This document shows, in pieces, positions 18,274 to 27,393 of a DNA stretch of 64,000 bases. The stretch comes from Advenella sp. FME57 (lineage in GTDB: Bacteria; Pseudomonadota; Gammaproteobacteria; Burkholderiales; Burkholderiaceae_B). A program made the translations under genes and the position numbers. The first letter of the stretch is position 1; each line of letters opens with the position of its first letter. Location: contig NZ_JABUXU010000004.1 in the NCBI RefSeq assembly GCF_014897675.1, forward strand, positions 1 to 64,000. The letters are read 5' to 3'. The notes beneath the pieces were generated by a model, which searched no databases, had not been told where the DNA came from, and was given only the letters and a program-made list of their open reading frames with translations.

Positions 18274-19968
18274 TCAAGACCTTGAGGCTGCCTGATCAGC
18301 CTGATCGCCCGTAGCCGGATCGGCCAGGTCTGAGCGCGCCGGTGTCGCAATCTTGTCTTTGCTGTCATTACCGTCCGGGCTCGGCCCGGCATCGCTACCT
18401 GCAGCGAGGGCGTCCTGCAACGGTGCCGGATGCCGATCCAGGTTAGCGTCGTGATCGCCTGCCGGCGTTGCCGGCGGCATCCCGGACAGTCGATGTACAT
18501 CGACCTCGGTGGTGATCGGCTGCAATGCCGGGATGCTTTTGCTTGCCTTGGCAGACAGGCTCTGGAAACGATCTACCTTGCCGGTCAGCCCTTGATTGCC
18601 GGCGAAACTGCGCACGACGGCATTGTAATGCGTGCTCAGCGTGCCGATGGTGCCGCCCAGTTTGCCCAGGTGCTCGGCGACCCGCGCCACCTGATTGTAC
18701 ACATCGCTGGCCCGCTCGCCGATAGCCAGCGCCTGCTCATTGCTGTCGGCCATCATCCACAAATACGACACGGTGCGCAAAATCGGCATCAACGTCGTAT
18801 GCGATACCAGAATGACGCCGCGCTCATATCCATACTGAAAAATATTCTGGGCATGCCGCAGGGCCTCGATATAGGCGCTTTCTATCGGCATGAACATCAG
18901 GACAAAGCCCGGGCTTTTCATGCCGGCCAGCGCGGTATAGTCCTTGGCCGCAAGCTGGTCAATGTGCGCGCGCACCGCCCGCAGATGCGCGTCCAGGAAC
19001 GCCTGTCGCGCCGCTTCTTCGGTGGCATTCACGGCCTGTTCGTAGGACACCAGAGACACCTTGCTATCGAGCACGATTTTCTTGCCATCAGGCAAAAAGA
19101 CGATGAAATCCGGGTAATTGGCGCGGCCGTCCTCGCTGCGAAACAGCACCTGCGTATCAAAATGGGCGCCCTTGTGCAGCCCGGCCGCTTCCAGCGCACT
19201 TTCCAGCTGCATTTCTCCCCAGTTACCCAGGGCCTTTTTATCGCCCTTGAGCGCACGCGCCAGCGCCTGCGCGTCATGGGTCATTTTCATGCCCATGTCC
19301 ATCAGCTGGCCAATCTGCGAGCGCAGCATGCTGTGCCCCTGCAGCGATTGATCATGCACCTCGTTGACCCGCGTCTGAAAACGGTCGATCTGTTCGCGCA
19401 GAGGCTGTAGCAGCCCTTCAATAGACTGGCGGCTGTTGCGCGAGAAGGTTTGTTCCTTTTCCTCGAAGATGCGGCTCGCCAGATTGCGGAACTCGGTGCC
19501 CAATTGCTCGCGGGATGCGTCAAACTGTTCCCGCATGGCCTGCAGACTCTGCGCCTTGTAGGCATGGTCGGCCTGCAGGGAAATATGCTGCTTTTCAAGG
19601 GTATTGCGCGCCATCTCCAGCTCACGCATTTGCGCTTCGAACTGCGCCAACCGCTCGCTGTACCGCTCGTTCTGCTGGCGGGCATGGGTCACGTCGCTGT
19701 GCGCGGCCGCCAGTTGGGCGGCGAGCTCATCCTTTTGCGTATCCAGCTCTCGATATTGCATCTGCAATTGTTCATAGCGCTGCTGCTCCTGCCCGTGCAG
19801 CCTGTCCCGCTCGGCCAGCAAATCCTCCAGGCCCGCGGCCCGCGCCCGGGCAGTGGCAAGCCGATAGTTCATGAACAGAGCGCACAAGAGCACGCCCGCC
19901 ACGGCGCCAGCTGCCACCAGCATCCACAGCAGGGGCAAGGCCTGCAGGGCGGCGACCACTTCATTCAT
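18274..19968 (-). CDS. rmuC: DNA recombination protein RmuC
   Basis: A 564-residue RmuC-family protein, which limits inversions and rearrangements at short repeats. It has an N-terminal membrane anchor (about residues 15-33), a long coiled coil rich in Q, E and R (residues 40-200), and the nuclease-like RmuC core with KALGNWGEMQLESALEAAGL and PDFIVFLPDGKKIVLDSKVS. The last 80 residues are a low-complexity acidic Pro/Ala/Asp tail outside the conserved domain. It converges closely on the aminotransferase gene (47 bases apart). Confidence 0.92.
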   Translation of the reverse strand: MNEVVAALQALPLLWMLVAAGAVAGVLLCALFMNYRLATARARAAGLEDLLAERDRLHGQEQQRYEQLQMQYRELDTQKDELAAQLAAAHSDVTHARQQNERYSERLAQFEAQMRELEMARNTLEKQHISLQADHAYKAQSLQAMREQFDASREQLGTEFRNLASRIFEEKEQTFSRNSRQSIEGLLQPLREQIDRFQTRVNEVHDQSLQGHSMLRSQIGQLMDMGMKMTHDAQALARALKGDKKALGNWGEMQLESALEAAGLHKGAHFDTQVLFRSEDGRANYPDFIVFLPDGKKIVLDSKVSLVSYEQAVNATEEAARQAFLDAHLRAVRAHIDQLAAKDYTALAGMKSPGFVLMFMPIESAYIEALRHAQNIFQYGYERGVILVSHTTLMPILRTVSYLWMMADSNEQALAIGERASDVYNQVARVAEHLGKLGGTIGTLSTHYNAVVRSFAGNQGLTGKVDRFQSLSAKASKSIPALQPITTEVDVHRLSGMPPATPAGDHDANLDRHPAPLQDALAAGSDAGPSPDGNDSKDKIATPARSDLADPATGDQADQAASRS

Positions 19969-20418
19969 GCGCGCACTCCGGCTGCGACCACGGGCAATAA
20001 CGCCTGGCGGCGACAGCAGGCGCTCGGCGCCTGTTCACGTGTGAATCATGAACCACAGACAGAACGGACAAACACATAACGACAGAACCCCGAAAAGCTG
20101 CCCGGCAATCAGGGCATGTCATGCATTCTAGCGCAAACGCACAACAGTCGCACTCGGCCGAAGGCCTATGCTATAAGCCCGGATGCCCGCAACGCAGGTG
20201 CAACGCCGGGCTCGCCGGGCGCCCGTTGAATCTGCTGGCGCGTTCCCTTGCAAGACCAGACAGGACCGGCTGCAATTTCTGTCCGCCAACGGGGCTGACG
20301 CGCTTGCTGACATACGCAGACCCTCCCTCTGCCCTGTCGCAACGCCTGACCCGGGGTCTGCACGCCCCCCTGCCCGTGCTGCCCCTACTACTGTTGGTCC
20401 TTGCTTCTGCTTCCCTTG
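19969..20418. other. 450-base intergenic region
   Basis: The gap lies downstream of the GMC oxidoreductase and upstream of rmuC, both on the minus strand, so it should hold the rmuC promoter. It is GC-rich, with a CCGGGCTCGCCGGGCGCCCG stretch near 20208 able to form local stems. Open frames here show no recognisable protein. I see no convincing promoter hexamers or U-tract terminator. Confidence 0.4.
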
Positions 20419-21987
20419 CTACAGTTGCCGGCGCTGCATCTGATCGGCGATGTATTCAGCCTGGCGAATGGCCAGCGAGACAATCGTCAATGTAGGGTTC
20501 TCTGTTGCGCCGGAGGTAAACTGGCTGCCGTCGGAAATAAACAGATTGGCAATGTCGTGCGTTTGTCCGTGTTTATTGCAAACGCCATCTTCTGGCCGGG
20601 CACTCATCCGACAGGTGCCCAGGTTGTGCGTCGAGGGGTATGGCGGCGTGCGAAACGCCTTGCGCGCGCCTGCCGCTTCATACATGGCAATCGCCTGGCC
20701 GAACGCATGCTCGCGCATCGCGTGATCGTTGGGGTGATCATCAAAATGCACATTCGGCACCGGTAGACCGTGCTGGTCTTTCTGGTCATGATTCAGGGTA
20801 ATGCGATTGGTTTCACGCGGCATGTCTTCGCCCACGATCCACAACCCCGCCGTTCGCGTATAGGCATCCATGTACGACGCAAAGTCGCTGCCCCAGCCGC
20901 CGGGGTTAAGAAACGCGGCATAAAACGGCAGGCCAAGCGCGATGGTTTCCAGTTCATACCCGCCGACAAAACCACGCTTGTCATTATGGCCGGCCTCATC
21001 CTGTACGATGCCGGCCATGGTGGTACCGCGGTAAAAGTGAACCGGCTCGTCAAATACCGCATAGACCGACCCGGTCGTGTGGCGCAGGTAATTGCGCCCG
21101 ACCTGGCCGGAACTGTTGGCCAGCCCGTCCGGAAATTTTGACGATGCCGACAGCAGCAACAGGCGTGGCGTTTCAATGGAATTGCCGGCTACACAGACGA
21201 TGCGGGCAGACTGCCGTTGCTCGTTGCCGTCCTTGTCAAAATACACCACGCCAGTGACCTTGCCTTGTGCATCGTGCTCAATGCGCGCCACATGACACTG
21301 GCTGCGCAGTTCCAGTTTGCCGGTTTTTTCTGCCTTGGGGATTTCGGTATACAACGTTGACCACTTGGCGCCCATCTTGCAGCCCTGGAAACAGAACCCC
21401 TGCTGGACACAGGCGCCGCGACCGTCACGGGCCCGGCTGTTGATGGCCATGTGCCCGGTACTGATCTTTTTATAGCCAAGACGCGTCGCGCCGTTGTACA
21501 TGATCTTGAAGTTATTGTTGCCGGGCAGGCCGGGAATGCCGTTAGTGCGCGTGACGCCCATCTTGTCTTCGGCACGCGCATAATAGGGCTCCATATCCTT
21601 GAGCGTGATGGGCCAATCGAGCAAGTTGGCATCCTTGAGTTGCCCATAATGGGTCCGCGCCTTGAACTCATGCTCCTGGAACCGCAGGGAGGCGCCCGCC
21701 CAGTGCGTGGTGGTGCCGCCCACCGTCTTGCAGATCCAGGCCGGCAGATTGGGAAAATCCTTGGCAATGCGCCAGCTGCCGGATGTGGTCCGCTTGTCCA
21801 GCCAGGCCAGCTGGCTGAATGACTTCCATTCATCCTGAACAAACGATGCGGTGCTTTGCCGAGCGCCGGCTTCCAGCAACACGACGCTGATTCCCTTTTG
21901 ACATAATTCGTTGGCCAGCGTGCCGCCGCCTGCGCCCGAGCCGATAATGACAACAACGCTGTCGTCCTTGTGATCAAAACTTGCCAT
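20419..21987 (-). CDS. GMC family oxidoreductase, flavoprotein subunit
   Basis: A 522-residue GMC flavoprotein like the large subunits of membrane-bound gluconate/sorbitol/alcohol dehydrogenases. The FAD motif is VVIIGSGAGGGTLANEL (residues 12-28); further family segments are TVGGTTTHWAGASLRF, VVCVAGNSIETPRLLLLS-like and the C-terminal THNLGTCRMSA and GATENPTLTIVSLAIR, the first holding the catalytic-region His. A strong AAGGAGATAAG site precedes ATG 21987. It follows the subunit 3 gene by 52 bases. No cytochrome c subunit gene lies nearby, so the electron acceptor is unclear. Confidence 0.9.
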   Translation of the reverse strand: MASFDHKDDSVVVIIGSGAGGGTLANELCQKGISVVLLEAGARQSTASFVQDEWKSFSQLAWLDKRTTSGSWRIAKDFPNLPAWICKTVGGTTTHWAGASLRFQEHEFKARTHYGQLKDANLLDWPITLKDMEPYYARAEDKMGVTRTNGIPGLPGNNNFKIMYNGATRLGYKKISTGHMAINSRARDGRGACVQQGFCFQGCKMGAKWSTLYTEIPKAEKTGKLELRSQCHVARIEHDAQGKVTGVVYFDKDGNEQRQSARIVCVAGNSIETPRLLLLSASSKFPDGLANSSGQVGRNYLRHTTGSVYAVFDEPVHFYRGTTMAGIVQDEAGHNDKRGFVGGYELETIALGLPFYAAFLNPGGWGSDFASYMDAYTRTAGLWIVGEDMPRETNRITLNHDQKDQHGLPVPNVHFDDHPNDHAMREHAFGQAIAMYEAAGARKAFRTPPYPSTHNLGTCRMSARPEDGVCNKHGQTHDIANLFISDGSQFTSGATENPTLTIVSLAIRQAEYIADQMQRRQL

Positions 21988-22039
21988 AATGCTTATCTCC
22001 TTAATCCTGCCTGTCTCTGTTTGTACGCGCCGGTGCGAT

Positions 22040-22621
22040 TTATGATTTCATGGAAGGACTGGCGCTCGGGGGCGGGTCGGGCAACCACTTCAGATCGTCA
22101 AAGCCACGCGCAAGATAGCCGCCTTTGCTCCAGACTTCGCCCTCGTAGCCAAAGTGGCGGTAAGCCATATCATTGTCGTAAATGGATGTGATGCATTGGC
22201 CACGTACGGTTTGAAAGAACGGATCGGCTTCCATATGCTGCAGCAGCGCCGTTTGTTTATCCAGCGCTAGACTTGAGAAGGCGCCTGCCGCCTGCTTGTT
22301 GAGTTTTGCCACGCCCTCGGCCACCAGTGTGGCCTGCGCGCCATCGCCCATTTGTGCGTCCATGTCCTTGACCAGCAAGGCGTAAACCGCATCGGGCAGA
22401 TCCTTGTGCGGATACAGCGCCTTGCCCATTGCCAGCAGCGTCTCGGCCTGTACCTGGTCCAGGTGCTTGGTTTCCAGCGCCCAGGCGCGCGACGGTGCAA
22501 AGACGGCCAGCGTGGAGCCGGCGGCCAGCACCCCCGTTAGCACCGCAGCGCCGCGCAGAAATTCGCGCCGGGTCAGGGCGCCATTGGGACTTGTTTTTCT
22601 TAACAGGATCGGTGTATCCAT
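22040..22621 (-). CDS. Gluconate 2-dehydrogenase subunit 3-like protein with Tat signal
   Basis: A 193-residue small subunit of the GMC dehydrogenase. It has a Tat signal: the twin-arginine LTRREFLRGAAVLTG followed by a hydrophobic stretch and an SRAWA cleavage region. The signal probably exports the folded flavoprotein partner, which has no signal of its own, in a piggy-back manner. Start ATG 22621 is fixed by GGAGGAATA immediately upstream. Subunit 3 is a small helper/structural subunit in this enzyme class. Confidence 0.87.
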   Translation of the reverse strand: MDTPILLRKTSPNGALTRREFLRGAAVLTGVLAAGSTLAVFAPSRAWALETKHLDQVQAETLLAMGKALYPHKDLPDAVYALLVKDMDAQMGDGAQATLVAEGVAKLNKQAAGAFSSLALDKQTALLQHMEADPFFQTVRGQCITSIYDNDMAYRHFGYEGEVWSKGGYLARGFDDLKWLPDPPPSASPSMKS

Positions 22622-22984
22622 TATTCCTCCGGGTAGCATTCGCATTGATCCGAAGCACAACCGAAGGCTGATGCCAGGGCCTGCTTCGTTTAGTTATGCA
22701 AACATTATGTGCTTTACCGATAGGCCCGGGTAATACCCATTTACTACATGGCTAGAGGAAAACCCCAATGCCCCTTATAATTTTCAGAATACAGATGGGC
22801 AATCAGGCAGCCCAGCGCCTCTGTCAGGCCAGGACAAGGCCATGGCAAGCCCACAGGACGCGGGTAGATACCAGAAGGACCTAATCGGAGCATAACGGGT
22901 TGCAAAGCGATACTGGTGCCGGGCTAGATTGTTTAGCGGCAGTGGCCCACGGGCGCGATCAGCGTCGCAGTTTGGAAAAAGCGA
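22622..22984. other. 360-base intergenic region upstream of the GMC operon
   Basis: It separates the GMC operon from the ribbon-helix-helix gene, all on the minus strand, and should carry the GMC promoter. A minus-strand TTATAAGG element near 22775-22782 is a possible -10. No gene-like frame or strong hairpin was found. Confidence 0.35.
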
Positions 22985-23332
22985 TCAACTAACCAGAGCA
23001 ATTTTCTCGGCGTGGGCCATCTTCAGCGGAGTACAGGTCTGTACTGCTGCCTGCTCTGAGCCTGTCGTAGCGTAGCGCACAGCCTGGTAGCGCATACAGG
23101 TAACGCGCAGAAAAGAGGTAAAGTTCGTGGCTTCGCCGCGATAGGCATAGACTTCGTCGTAAAGCGTGGCAATGAGTTGATTGGTGGTCGTGCCATCGCG
23201 GCGCGCCAGTTCTGCCAGCACTTCCCAGAACATATTTTCCAGCTTGATGCTGGTTACCACTTTGGCGATACGTACCGAGCGACTGCGGCACTCGTACATG
23301 ATGGGATCAGTGTGAGAATAAATGCTGCACAT
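22985..23332 (-). CDS. Ribbon-helix-helix domain protein
   Basis: A 115-residue protein with a single ribbon-helix-helix fold of the RHH_4 type: the strand RIAKVVTSIKLENMFWEVL followed by helix A (AELARRD) and helix B (TTNQLIATLYDEVYAY). The start ATG 23332 follows GGAGACAAT; the longer upstream frame is rejected. RHH_4 proteins are often annotated as arylsulfotransferase-like or antitoxin-like, but no toxin gene is adjacent. A small transcription regulator is the likeliest role; the target is unknown. Confidence 0.75.
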   Translation of the reverse strand: MCSIYSHTDPIMYECRSRSVRIAKVVTSIKLENMFWEVLAELARRDGTTTNQLIATLYDEVYAYRGEATNFTSFLRVTCMRYQAVRYATTGSEQAAVQTCTPLKMAHAEKIALVS

Positions 23333-23557
23333 ATTGTCTCCTGCTGCAGACTGCCGATAGGCAAGACCAGTACAGAACCCGGTCTCGTCTGCGTTACCGG
23401 GCAGAAAATGACATCCGCGCGGAGCGCATCGGCGCTGCAATTGTTATGGACCTGACCACGGTCACCCGTGCAATTGGATATTACCACTTTAGTAGAATCG
23501 TGAGCAGGGCAAAACGCGACTACCTGCCCGAGCATCGACACTGCCCCAGCCAATGCG

Positions 23558-23953
23558 CTACTGATAGTGCCCGTGCCTTTGCAGGACTTCAATTTTATAG
23601 CCGTCCGGGTCCAATATAAAAAAGAACCGGGCCAGCAAGGTGTCGCCATCATGGAAACGCTTGATCTCCAGGGGCGACAGGCCTGCCTGCACAAGACGTG
23701 CATGCTCGGCCTCCAGGTCGTCTACACAGACGGCCACATGGCCATACCCATCGCCATGCGAGTACGGCTGCTGGCGACCTTTGTTCCAGGTCAGTTCGAT
23801 CTCCATATCGTTTTCTGCGTTTCGCAGGTACGACAGGGTAAAGTCCGGGAAATCCAGCTCATGCGCCGGCTCCAGGCCGAAAGCGGTTTTGTAGAATGCC
23901 TTGGATGCTGTCAGATCAAGACAGCGCAACATGACGTGTATGATTTTTGCCAA
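23558..23953 (-). CDS. gloA: Lactoylglutathione lyase (glyoxalase I)
   Basis: A 131-residue VOC-fold enzyme that isomerises the methylglyoxal-glutathione hemithioacetal to S-lactoylglutathione. The four expected metal ligands can be placed at His6, Glu53 (EIELTWN), His72 (YGHVAVCVDD) and Glu122 (GYKIEVLQ). I selected TTG 23953 as start because AGGGGG lies upstream and it gives the family-typical AKIIHVMLR opening containing His6; the next ATG would remove that ligand. The frame extends far upstream but without homology. Confidence 0.85.
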   Translation of the reverse strand: MAKIIHVMLRCLDLTASKAFYKTAFGLEPAHELDFPDFTLSYLRNAENDMEIELTWNKGRQQPYSHGDGYGHVAVCVDDLEAEHARLVQAGLSPLEIKRFHDGDTLLARFFFILDPDGYKIEVLQRHGHYQ

Positions 23954-24295
23954 ATCGTGGTCCCCCTGTAACCTTATACGGATGCGCAAGCCCGGCGTTG
24001 ATGCCGCAATTGTCGCAGTCCTTTGATTATGCAGGAGAGTAACCAGGCGGGGGTAATAGCGGATTACTACAGCGCTCTGACGGCGCGTAAACTTGCATAC
24101 ATTGACAGACGCGCCAGAGCCGCCTATAGACGGATACCCGGCGAGGCGGGTATCCGTCGAGGCTAAGGAGACCGAAGCTAAAGAGACCCGAAGCTGCAGA
24201 CATCCGAGGCAAACACCGGCAGCAGGCATTGAGGCCACAAGCGCCGGACCTGCCGCCGCTGCAGCCGTGGTCCTCAGGCGCGCAAAGCGCCGTTA
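23954..24295. other. Intergenic region with perfect hairpin and short direct repeats
   Basis: This 340-base gap lies downstream of metQ and upstream of gloA. GACGGATACCCG (24129-24140) and CGGGTATCCGTC (24147-24158) form a perfect 12-bp stem with a 6-base loop. Directly after it a degenerate direct repeat follows: GCTAAGGAGACCGAA (24162-24176) and GCTAAAGAGACCCGAA (24177-24192). No U-run follows on either strand, so termination by the hairpin alone is uncertain. Confidence 0.6.
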
Positions 24296-25084
24296 TCAGA
24301 ACGCAGGTACGATCGCGCCCTTGTATTTGTCTTCGATGAATTTTTTCACGTCATCCGTCTGCAGCGCCTTGATCAGCTTTTCGATAGCAGGAGACTTGGC
24401 TTTGTCTTCCGTAGTGGCCACCAGATTGGCGTAAGGCGAGTCGGCCCCTTCAATGAACAGGGCGTCTTTGGTCGGATTCAGGCCCGCTTCCAGCGCATAG
24501 TTGGTGTTGATCAGCGCCAGATCCACGTCATCGAGCACGCGCGGCAATGTGGCGGCTTCCAGTTCCTTGAACTCCAGGTTCTTGGGGTTTTCTGTCACAT
24601 CCCTTGCGGTAGCCAGCAGATTGGCGGGGTCTTTCAGTTTGATCAAGCCCTGTTTTTGCAGCAGCAGCAAAGAGCGCGCGCCATTGGATGGATCGTTAGG
24701 AATAGCGACGATGGCGCCGTCCTTGATCTCGGAAACATTTTTGATTTTCTTGGAGTAAGCGCCGAACGGTTCAACATGGACCAGGCCAACTGAAACCAGT
24801 TTGGTGCCCTTTTCCTTGTTGAAGGTGTCCAGATAAGGCTTGTGCTGGAAAAAATTGGCATCCAGCTGCTTGTCGGCCACTTGCTGGTTGGGCTGCACGT
24901 AGTCGGTAAAGACCTTGACGGTCAGGTCAACCCCTTGCTTGGCCAGCGCAGGCTTGATGTGCTCAAGCAGCTCGGCGTGCGGCACCGGCGTGGCGGCCAC
25001 ACTCAGTGTCTCATTGGCAGCGGCTGACAGGCTGATCAGGGAACCGGCCACAAGCAGGCCACCCAGAATGTGTTTTAAGTTCAT
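24296..25084 (-). CDS. metQ: Methionine ABC transporter substrate-binding protein MetQ
   Basis: A 262-residue NlpA/MetQ-family binding protein with segments VAATPVPHAELLEHIKP, VKVFTDYVQPNQQV, DANFFQHKPYLDTFN and NYALEAGL typical of methionine receptors. The signal sequence has no lipobox cysteine, so the protein appears to be a soluble periplasmic receptor, unlike the E. coli lipoprotein. ATG 25084 is chosen because AAGGAG lies eight bases upstream; a TTG two codons earlier is less likely. It is the last gene of metNIQ. Confidence 0.92.
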   Translation of the reverse strand: MNLKHILGGLLVAGSLISLSAAANETLSVAATPVPHAELLEHIKPALAKQGVDLTVKVFTDYVQPNQQVADKQLDANFFQHKPYLDTFNKEKGTKLVSVGLVHVEPFGAYSKKIKNVSEIKDGAIVAIPNDPSNGARSLLLLQKQGLIKLKDPANLLATARDVTENPKNLEFKELEAATLPRVLDDVDLALINTNYALEAGLNPTKDALFIEGADSPYANLVATTEDKAKSPAIEKLIKALQTDDVKKFIEDKYKGAIVPAF

Positions 25085-25102
25085 TTGCAATACTCCTTAT
25101 TG

Positions 25103-25762
25103 CTATTTTCGGTTGAAATGTTGAACCAGATAATCTCCCAGGGTCTGCACCAGCTGCACCATGAGGATCAGAATAACCACAGTAATGATCATGACTTCGG
25201 TCTGATAGCGCTGATACCCGAAGCGGATAGCCAGATCGCCCAGGCCGCCACCGCCGATCACCCCGGACATGGCCGAATAGCTGATCAGCATGATCGTGGT
25301 AACTACCACGGCACTGATGATGCCGGTTGTGGCTTCGGGCAGCAGCGCCCACAGCACGGTCTGGCGCGAATTGGCGCCCATGGCCCGGCACGCTTCGGAT
25401 ATTCCCGGGTCCAGTTCACGCAGAACGTTCTCGACCAGGCGCGCAAAGAACGGCGCGGCGCCAACAACCAGTGGCGGTATCGCCCCGCCTACGCCAAGCG
25501 CACTGCCCATGATCAGGCGGGTAAACGGAATCAGCACAATCAACAGAATCAGAAACGGTACCGAACGCAAAATATTGACCACCAGCGACACCGACTGGTA
25601 AACAGGCTTGTTGGCCAGTAACTGGCGGTCACTGGTGAGAAACAGATAAACGCCTAGCGGCAGGCCGATCACCATGGTCCACAACAACGACCAGCCGGTC
25701 ATCAGCAGGGTATCGATCGTGGCCTCTCCAATCAGGGGCCAGTCCAGCGTACTCCAATTCAT
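25103..25762 (-). CDS. metI: Methionine ABC transporter permease MetI
   Basis: A 219-residue inner-membrane permease with five or six predicted spans and the binding-protein-dependent transport signature around EACRAMGANSRQTVLWALLP (about residues 140-160). It belongs to the MetI family. Its ATG overlaps the metN stop (ATGA), and metQ follows 18 bases after its stop, forming metN-metI-metQ. Confidence 0.93.
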   Translation of the reverse strand: MNWSTLDWPLIGEATIDTLLMTGWSLLWTMVIGLPLGVYLFLTSDRQLLANKPVYQSVSLVVNILRSVPFLILLIVLIPFTRLIMGSALGVGGAIPPLVVGAAPFFARLVENVLRELDPGISEACRAMGANSRQTVLWALLPEATTGIISAVVVTTIMLISYSAMSGVIGGGGLGDLAIRFGYQRYQTEVMIITVVILILMVQLVQTLGDYLVQHFNRK

Positions 25763-26769
25763 GCTCTCAATACCTCGTAATTGACCTGATTATGCCGAAA
25801 AAAAGCCTCCAGCGGCTCATAGCGCGAAGGATCGGCATCAACGGCAAGCACCAGTTGCCCATAGGGCGTATCCTTGATTTTTCCGACGGCCCCCTGCAGA
25901 ATGCTCAGATTCACGTCCAGATCGCGGCTGGCCTGGCTCAGCAGCGGACGCGCCGTACTGTGCCCGCGGTATGTCAGGCGCACAATGCGGCCCGGCACGC
26001 CTTCGATCAACTCTTTCCAGCCCTCGGCATCCACCCCGCTCTCCGAGAGCAGCGACAGCGTTGTTGCGTGTTGTGGATGCAAAAAGACCTCGACCACCTC
26101 GCCCGATTCGGCAATACGGCCATTGTCGATAATCGCCACGCGATCACAGACACTGCGGATCACATCCATGCTGTGGGTGATCAGCACCACGGTAATGCCA
26201 AAGCGCCGGTTGATATCGAGCACCAGGTTCAGGATCGACTGTGTCGTTTCCGGATCCAGCGCACTGGTGGCTTCGTCACACAGCAGCAGTTCCGGCTCAT
26301 TGGCTAGCGCGCGCGCAATGCCGACCCGCTGTTGCTGCCCGCCCGACAGCTGTCTGGGATACTTGTAGGCATGGTCTTGCAGTCCGACTAGCTCCAGCAA
26401 AGCCAGCGCCCGCTCGGTCCTCGCCTTTCTGTCCATCCCTGCCAGGCGCAGGGGAAACGCCACATTTTGCAGTACGGTGCGGCTGGTAAGCAAATTGAAG
26501 TGCTGGAACACCATGCCGATCTTGTGGCGCAAGGTCCGCAGCGACGCTTCACTGATTTTGGTGATGTCCTGCCCATGCAGCAGAACACCGCCGCTAGTGG
26601 GACGTTCCAACAGATTGAGCATGCGTATGAGGGTGCTTTTGCCCGCACCGGAACGACCAATAATACCGAAAATCTCGCCTTGGGCGATGTCCAGACTGAC
26701 GCCAGCCAGCGCCTCGACCACTTTGTCGCGGGAAGCGTAGGATTTATGAATATTCTTGAGCTCAATCAA
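25759..26769 (-). CDS. metN: Methionine ABC transporter ATP-binding protein MetN
   Basis: A 336-residue ABC ATPase with Walker A GRSGAGKST, signature LSGGQQQRVGIARAL, Walker B LLLCDEATSALDPE and, from about residue 255, the C-terminal NIL regulatory domain that mediates trans-inhibition by methionine. Start is a TTG at 26769 giving the canonical opening (M)IELKNIHKSY. It is the first gene of the operon. I did not find a convincing SAM riboswitch upstream. Confidence 0.92.
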   Translation of the reverse strand: MIELKNIHKSYASRDKVVEALAGVSLDIAQGEIFGIIGRSGAGKSTLIRMLNLLERPTSGGVLLHGQDITKISEASLRTLRHKIGMVFQHFNLLTSRTVLQNVAFPLRLAGMDRKARTERALALLELVGLQDHAYKYPRQLSGGQQQRVGIARALANEPELLLCDEATSALDPETTQSILNLVLDINRRFGITVVLITHSMDVIRSVCDRVAIIDNGRIAESGEVVEVFLHPQHATTLSLLSESGVDAEGWKELIEGVPGRIVRLTYRGHSTARPLLSQASRDLDVNLSILQGAVGKIKDTPYGQLVLAVDADPSRYEPLEAFFRHNQVNYEVLRA

Positions 26770-27303
26770 CGTACATACTCTGAAAAGCGGTGTGGTTTAA
26801 ACGAATTTTATATTACCTGGATAAATTTGTTTTTATTTAAATATTGCTTTTGGAAATATAGAATTGATGAAAAAGCAGGGCATCAACAAGGCAGTAAGGC
26901 ACGACATCCGGATCCTTCACGCAGGTGGCTCATCGGTACGCTCGGCCTGTCGCCAGGCGGTTTGCCTGAAGCCACACCGACACTGCTGCGCCGGAACTGC
27001 CCGACTCTGGCCGCGTAAGCGTAATGCCGAGTTCATCATGCGGCTTGCTTAATACGGCTTGTGTAATGCCGATTGCGGTTTACCTCTCGTGGACTGCTTA
27101 TTGCAAAGTGCCGTTTGCAGAGACAGATTGCCTATTGCGCTATTCTGCCACAATCGCGCTGGCCGCAGGATTGTCTCAGGGTCGTTCGTTGTCGCCCATC
27201 TGCGGCGAGCCGCCAGTTGCGCGCAACGGAACCCGGTACACCTTTGTGCCCTTTGCTGGCCGTGCTGCACGGTTTGTGAGCCGTTCATCGTTGCCCTGAA
27301 AAG
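26770..27303. other. Intergenic region upstream of metNIQ
   Basis: This 530-base stretch begins with an AT-rich segment (26800-26870) that likely contains the metN promoter on the minus strand. The remainder is GC-moderate with no gene-like frame. It marks the border between the metNIQ operon and the ribosomal block, where rplC and the rest of the S10 operon would be expected in related genomes. Confidence 0.4.
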
Positions 27304-27333
27304 AAAATACCGTGCCTGGGCACGGTATTTTTT
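27304..27333 (-). terminator. Rho-independent terminator after rpsJ
   Basis: AAATACCGTGCC (27305-27316) and GGCACGGTATTT (27319-27330) form a long perfect stem around a tiny loop, flanked by A-runs on one side and a T-run on the other, so it can work on both strands. On the minus strand it closes the rpsL-rpsG-fusA-tuf-rpsJ transcription unit 60 bases after the rpsJ stop. Confidence 0.85.
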
Positions 27334-27393
27334 ATGGCCAGCGAGCCATCGCCAGAGCGGCAGATCAGACCGGCCAATGAACAACCATATGTC

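Noticed and set aside
22985-23332. Toxin-antitoxin module based on the ribbon-helix-helix protein
   Set aside because: No adjacent small gene of a toxin family; the next gene is glyoxalase I with its own separate region.
26770-27050. SAM riboswitch upstream of metNIQ
   Set aside because: I looked for SAM-I/SAM-II-like stems and a terminator close to the metN start and saw none that were convincing; a covariance-model search would be decisive.
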